NCBI GenBank assembly: GCA_934045905.1
Contig: OW203770.1
Coordinates: forward strand, 29,025,259-29,089,258
DNA from: Leuctra nigra
Lineage: Eukaryota; Arthropoda; Insecta; Plecoptera; Leuctridae
Length of the DNA stretch: 64,000 nucleotides
Direction: 5' to 3'
The notes under the pieces were generated by a model. It searched no databases and was not told where the DNA came from. It worked only from the letters and a program-made list of their open reading frames with translations. Below are positions 59,101 to 64,000 of the stretch, piece by piece. Numbering within the stretch: the first letter of the stretch is position 1; every line of letters begins with the position of its first letter. A program made the translations under genes and the position numbers.

Positions 59101-60139
59101 TATAAATCATCATCTTAGTCCAGTCAGATCTCCTGACACGATAATTAAATTGTAAACAGGATTCGATTAAATAAAATTTTGGAACCTAAATTCTATCATC
59201 ATATTGATACATTTTATTCTATTGTGTTTCAAATATTATACAAATCATTTTAATTCTATATACCATGCAACTGAAGTTTTTGTTTTTATTCTTCATTGAG
59301 TCGTACTCGTATCTGCTCATATTTTTTATCATGCTTAAAATGTTTTAATAATATTGAGTTATTCACGATATATTCAAATATTTTCAAAATAGTTACACAA
59401 CGTTTTCTTTGTTTCTAATTTACGTATGTATATTACAGGTGTGCATTGGGGTTATTGTGGGGTTGGTGCACCTTTCAAAGATATAGCCATATAAAGCCTT
59501 GATTTGCAATTTTATGATCGGTCATTCCGTGAGTTGAAAAAATTTGTCACGAGAGACAATTATTTGCCAGCATAGGTATATAAGAGTAGTTTAATTTTAA
59601 GGGTGGTCCATCTTCTTTTATGCATTGCCTTGCCCAGAAAGAGAGCTTATTGGGTCATGTATTACATGGCGGGGCTCTCTAGTAATGCAGTAACATTCTT
59701 TCTACTAACATTCTTCTCAAGTTTTATTTTTAAACACAAATTGCAAATAGTAAAATCTAGAAGTTATACTTCATTATCTGGAAATATCATGGTATTGAAT
59801 TTAGTTTTGACGCCAGGTTTACATATAATTACAGTGCAGGACTGCACTGTCAGTGAATAGCATAGCAACTATACAGATAGTGCTGTATTAAACCATGACA
59901 AATTAAAAGTTGAATAAGAGCTTTTGGCAATACTATGTTATGTGGTATAGGATGATCAAACTATGAAGAGAGAAAACTTTTATTTAATAAACAAAACACT
60001 GTCATCAGACATGACTGCCACTAGGACACAGTATAGTAAAATAATAAATTGAAATTGAGAATAATAAATGACTAATGGCTAATATTATAACTAATATTGA
60101 TTATAAAGATGATTACGTAAAATGGAAATGGAGCCCTTC
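59101..60139. other. About 1 kb without recognised gene
   Basis: AT-rich. A TATATAAGAG word at 59577 could be a promoter but nothing downstream supports a gene. Confidence 0.35.
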
Positions 60140-61060
60140 AATGATAAAATGCTAATGTGTGATATAAATGATTTACTAAATTTAAATGCCTTGCAAAAAT
60201 CCTAAAAAAAAAACTGGTGATGGTTCCTCTTGCTCCGATGAGCAGTCCAATCACCTCTAACGACGTGGCTCCGTACTCTCCAGGAAGAACGGGATGGTGA
60301 GATTGTAGATGTCTTTCTTCTCTGTGTCTACGTCTTCGCTCTGGCCGGCGTGTGTCTCGAAGCGGATGGTCGGATCCATGATGTAGCCGCGACGAGAGAC
60401 TGGATCAATGGCAATGATGTCGATGCGCCGATTTCTCTCGTCGACAGCTACACCATGCACCTCTTCGGCGACTTCCCATCCTTTCTTCTTTAGCTCGCCG
60501 GCGATAGCCGATCGGATGGAGTGGTGGCGTGTGCTCCGGAGGAGTTCTCCATGTTTGCAGAAGCCAAGAACGTGAGGGAGGGTTTCGATCTCGATGCCGC
60601 AACGGCGACATCGGATTCCGTTCTGGCTTCTTCCATGGAGAACTCACACCGGAGCAACGTTGGCAGTCATCTTTATGGCATCTCGCCATTCAGAGCTCGA
60701 CAGGCCGTTCATCTTGGAGATCCATGTGTTTGCTGGTGTATATTCCTTATTAAGAATCGCTCCACGACCCTTTTGTGGAAGCTCACACCATTTGTCGTAT
60801 TCAATTGAGCGCAGATGATCTCGAATCGCTGTTGGATGAATCTTGTTGTTGTTGTCATTAGTAAATGATCTTGGCATACCCAGCTTATCAAAACAATTAA
60901 GTTTCTCTTGGGTCAGATTTCTTGTTGCTAACACATACGGGTTGTTGTTTTTTTCCAGAACATTGCAAATGTTTATCTTTTGAATGAACGCTTCCCACTT
61001 AGCTCTGAAGACATTCAGGCCTTTGTACTTATAAGATGAGTACAACTCATTTCCATTGGA
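60140..61060 (-). pseudogene. RLE-type LINE relic: RT end, CCHC finger and restriction-like endonuclease
   Basis: Read from 61060: YKGLNVFRAKWEAFI, CELPQKGRGAILNKEY, WISKMNGLSSSEWRDAIKM, then an in-frame TGA (60644-60646). The same frame goes on through CRRCGIEIETLPHVLGFC (a C-x2-C-H-C finger), RHHSIRSAIAGELKKKGWEV, EEVHGVAVDERNRRIDIIAI, GYIMDPTIRFET and DIYNLTIPFF. A frameshift near 60270 leads to EVIGLLIGARGTIT. The D...D-x-T-x-R-x-E pattern fits a PD-(D/E)XK nuclease as in R2-type LINEs. The rest of the RT is missing. Confidence 0.7.
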
Positions 61061-61178
61061 ACAAATGATGCTCGCGTCAAAGCCCATATATGTGAATGTA
61101 TTGATATGACTTGTGACAGAACAAATGCAAACACAAGAAGCCGGGCAAGGCGCGAGCATCATTTGTTCCAATGGAAAT
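61049..61178. repeat. 28 bp inverted duplication
   Basis: ATTTCCATTGGAACAAATGA (61049) and its complement (ending 61178), 28 bp perfect arms around 74 bp. It lies at the broken edge of the LINE relic, a footprint typical of fold-back repair. Confidence 0.7.
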
Positions 61179-61395
61179 ATTAAGCCAAAAAATATATTAA
61201 TTTCTTCGTAAATACTTTCAAATCAGTGAATTCGAAACTGTACCTCATATCTTGAGAGCTGCAGTAAGTCACAGGGAACGCAGCAATACATAAATATTCC
61301 ATGAAATGTGGATAATAACAAAGATTTTCAATTATAACGAAGAGCAAATAATCACTGCGTGTACCTACATCGCAAGTCGTTTTCTTTTGTTCTAA

Positions 61396-63440
61396 TTGAG
61401 CGAGCGTCACCACGGTTCTCTTATAGCGCTTTCTCTGCGTGTTTTTTTTGTTTTTTTTGTCTGCACTGCCCAGGTCAAACCGCACAACCAATAGATCTGT
61501 AATTTTTCACACATACTAACATTAACCTATGCGGTCCCTGGGATCGTTTTTGAACGGGATCCTGTGATTGGTTCAAATTTTAAAAGCATCTCTTTCGATT
61601 GGTTGGTCCGTTCAATTTGAAATTTTGACAAGTCATTACGACCAACATTGTCCTCAATCTTACAAAGTTTCAGCCAAATCCTCCATTGGTTAAAATATAC
61701 GTCTTTCCGGTGATTTTTGAAATGTAAACTAGAATGTTTGTCCGATCAATTTAAAACTTTGCATGATCATTGGGACCAACATTATCTGTATTATTTTTGA
61801 CAATTTTCAGTCTAATCTCAGTTAAAATTCAAAAGTTATTGACATTTAACGGACATTTTGCTTGTTGGCTGTCAAATTTCTCGAAAATGTTTGATCACGG
61901 CAATTTCGACGCCTCAGTTCCAAGGTAGTTAGAGCAGAAACTTTCAAACGCATATGAAACTGATAATGGCCGTTCAACAGATCGATCTGATATTAGTGTA
62001 CAGACAACGCATAAAGTCCTGTTAATTCTTCACCCTAACAGAATATCATGATACCACCACTCGTACAGCGAAGCTCGATAAGTTGCCTACAGCTAACCCA
62101 TAGTAATTTGTCAACAGAGGGATGACTTGAAAAACTGGTTTTTGTCTGTCAACAACGTCCATCCACACAAATATCTACTCGATGCGATTCAATCACAAAA
62201 ATAACAATACCGACTGTAATTTCCTTTGAGCTGTGTGATTTCCCAAACTACATTGTTTAAATCTGAGTAGACCGTCATTGAACAAATGCTAATTAGACAA
62301 TTCAAGTATAAAGATTTTCGTTTATTCGACAGATCTCAGGATTTTGATATCAATCCTAGCGTGTTTGCATGATGATCGTATTTTAAAAAATTAAGAAATA
62401 CTTTTTCTTATAAATTGTTTAGAGGAATAAAAGAGAAGAAGAGAGTGTTTTAGAGTTGACGACTCTAAAGACTAGAGATCTCTAGAAGATTAGAGTTGGC
62501 GTTGAGTTAAGTTTAAGAGTCTTTAGAGTTGAGTGGTGTTTTAGGGTGACGTTGTGACTGTGATTCTCAGTTACTTTCCGCTTTCTGTTACAAATGAATT
62601 TATCTAAGGTTTGATGGTTATAGGAGCTGTTTGAGTGTTTACAATAACAATCAAATATTTTCTGATCAATGATTCACACACTGATTGATATTAGATCAAA
62701 TTATGTTGCCAGCCAATTGACACAAGGATTCATTTAATTAACCGATTTATTCCATTGGGAATATTTATTAAATAAAAATTACATACAAATAGACTATCTT
62801 AACTTCATTTAAAAAAAAAAAAATTAGATTAAATAATTAATAATAATAATTATATAATTTTGGAGTATTTAAATTAAATAGTTTAAATTACTCCAAAATG
62901 TATTATAACAATCGTGATATAATCAATACCAATGAAATCCAAATGCACCAACCAACAATATTTGTTTTAACTGAAAGTTAATTATTAGATCCCATAAACG
63001 AAAAACAGGTTGTTGTTCCTACGTCATATTAGTTCGATCGACATAGCAACATTGACTTCCTTATCTGTGTGATCTATCTGGGGCTGATAACACAACCCAG
63101 TAATTAAGTCATCCCTCTGTTGACAAATAACTATGGGTTGCTGTAGGCAACTTATCGAGCTTCGCTGTATGAGTGGTGGTATCATGATATTCTGTAAGGG
63201 TGAAGAATTAACAGGACTTAATGCGTTGTCTGTACACACGCTTATATCATATTAGTGGTCTCAGATATATTTTTTGAACGAGATCCTGTGATTTGTAAAA
63301 AATAACAATTAAACGTTCAGTCATAAATGTTCAATCGATTAACTTAAAACTTAGCATGGTATTGGGATCAAAATTTTAGGAATTTGTGGAGATTTTTATA
63401 CAAATCTGGGACGAAATTATATAATTATTGATTTTATTAT
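61396..63440 (+). mobile_element. Family C element, copy C11, split by E
   Basis: 5' end TTGAGCGAGCGTCACC at 61396 (after A). The body runs to GATCTGATATTAG (61995) and resumes at 63238-63440 (GGTCTCAGATATATTTTTTG, ATCCTGTGATTTG, AGCATGGTATTGGGATC). The CCTAG end is not present. 61850-61860 supplies the empty TTAA site for G1. Confidence 0.6.
61996..63237. mobile_element. Element E, 1.24 kb with about 134 bp inverted arms
   Basis: GTGTACAGACAACGCAT at 61996 and its complement at 63237; arms to 62129 and 63104 match with few mismatches. ATATTAG(TG) occurs on both outer sides. No ORF. The centre is AT-rich and holds GAGTT-type repeats (62455-62540). Confidence 0.7.
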
Positions 63441-63444
63441 TTCA

Positions 63445-63538
63445 TTATTTAACATCAGGCAGATAATTAATATAGAGAATGAAACGAATTGGGCTAAGTA
63501 CACTTCCCTGGGGGAACCCAGATAGGACGTCCATCTCA
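63445..63538 (-). pseudogene. Reverse transcriptase fragment
   Basis: MDVLSGFPQGSVLSP then IRFILYINYLPDVK and a stop. This is the GxPQGSxLSPxLFxLYIND block of LINE RT, with Asp changed to Tyr. Cut off at its start by copy B9. Confidence 0.65.
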
Positions 63539-64000
63539 TCTAGTGGAGCGGTCGCTCCACCCAGCCAAGTCGTACTGTACACTCACAGTCACTCAACATA
63601 CCGTAAGTGCCTAATAAACCGAGGAGCAGACCAAACACTTTTACTGTAAGCAACAACATGGCATTTTCGGCCTACTGGATCATAAAATTGGAAAATCTCA
63701 CATTGTTGTGAAATATCTTAATTTCGAGCTATGGCCCACCCCACCACATATACCAAATTTGGGAACAATAGGTTATGCCATTTGCGAGCTAGAGGGCCGT
63801 GAAAACAGTGAAATTACATCACTTTCATCTTCTTCTTCTTCTTCTTCTTTAGATGATGATGATTCAGATATCAGGAAACACCGCTATCACCGCCACAGCC
63901 TAAACGGCTGAACCGATCGATCTGAAATTTTTACCACATGTGCACTTTTGGCGTCTGAGGTGCCTTTTTATAAAACCAACCGGAAGTCGCCATTTTGAAA
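63539..64000 (-). mobile_element. Family B Helitron-like element, copy B9, 3' part (runs off window)
   Basis: The minus-strand end is the hairpin plus CTAGA at 63539 (before T). It continues past the window edge with a CRE/ETS/YY1 cluster starting at 63977. On the plus strand an open frame reads YLNFELWPTPPHIPNLGTIG, a Ser/Asp tract and YHRHSLNG to 63911; the same frame is readable in most other B copies. Confidence 0.7.

Noticed and set aside
59577..59860. Promoter with an 85-residue protein
   Set aside because: The frame starts at GTG, has no recognisable domain and sits in AT-rich sequence.

Overview
The window looks like a repeat-dense, AT-rich animal genome, most likely an insect or other arthropod. 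The evidence is: spliced genes with GT-AG introns; TATA-box promoters; a complete non-LTR retrotransposon whose ORF1 joins a PHD finger to a baculovirus FP25K-like domain (common in insect LINEs); decayed LINEs of other clades; a solo LTR; TTAA-target MITEs; and two long satellite arrays. I see no operons, tRNA or rRNA genes, or CRISPR arrays. The species cannot be named from the sequence alone.

The clearest host gene is on the minus strand. A signal-peptide exon (19534-19594) with a TATA box is joined in matching phase, across an 11.5 kb intron, to a single large exon (6970-8069). The predicted 386-residue secreted protein has 40 uninterrupted collagen Gly-X-Y triplets followed by a His/Ser/Glu-containing glycine-rich tandem repeat. 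It resembles a structural, silk-like or cuticular protein. Its intron holds a LINE relic, two inverted copies of a Helitron-like element, and a 6.1 kb GC-rich minisatellite between them.

Most of the rest is two Helitron-like families, named here B and C. Family B has a 5' palindromic block that starts (T)CCCCATAA or CCCAGAAA, a body of repeated CRE/ETS/YY1-like motifs, and a 3' hairpin ending CTAGA before T. Family C runs from TTGAGCGAGC to CCTAG. Both carry subterminal inverted repeats (CAGCCAAGTC in B, GAGCGAGC in C). Copies of B containing insertions can be compared with uninterrupted copies, which shows A|T insertion without target duplication for both families. Nesting reaches four levels at 35342-44135: B holds C, C holds the 5.6 kb TIR element F, and F holds another B. 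F also carries exon-like segments.

Layout: 1-6353 nested B/C/G elements; 6354-19700 collagen-like gene and its intron; 19980-25130 element relics, a GAA tract and a possible FLYWCH exon; 25632-28108 a B copy; 28416-34954 a 109 bp satellite; 35040-44135 a restriction-like-endonuclease LINE relic and the nested block; 44136-47137 a TTAA element and a candidate promoter; 47138-52281 B copies, a solo LTR and a C copy; 52444-53218 two MITEs; 53730-58250 the full-length LINE; 58698-63538 LINE relics and a C copy split by element E; 63539-64000 another B copy running off the edge.
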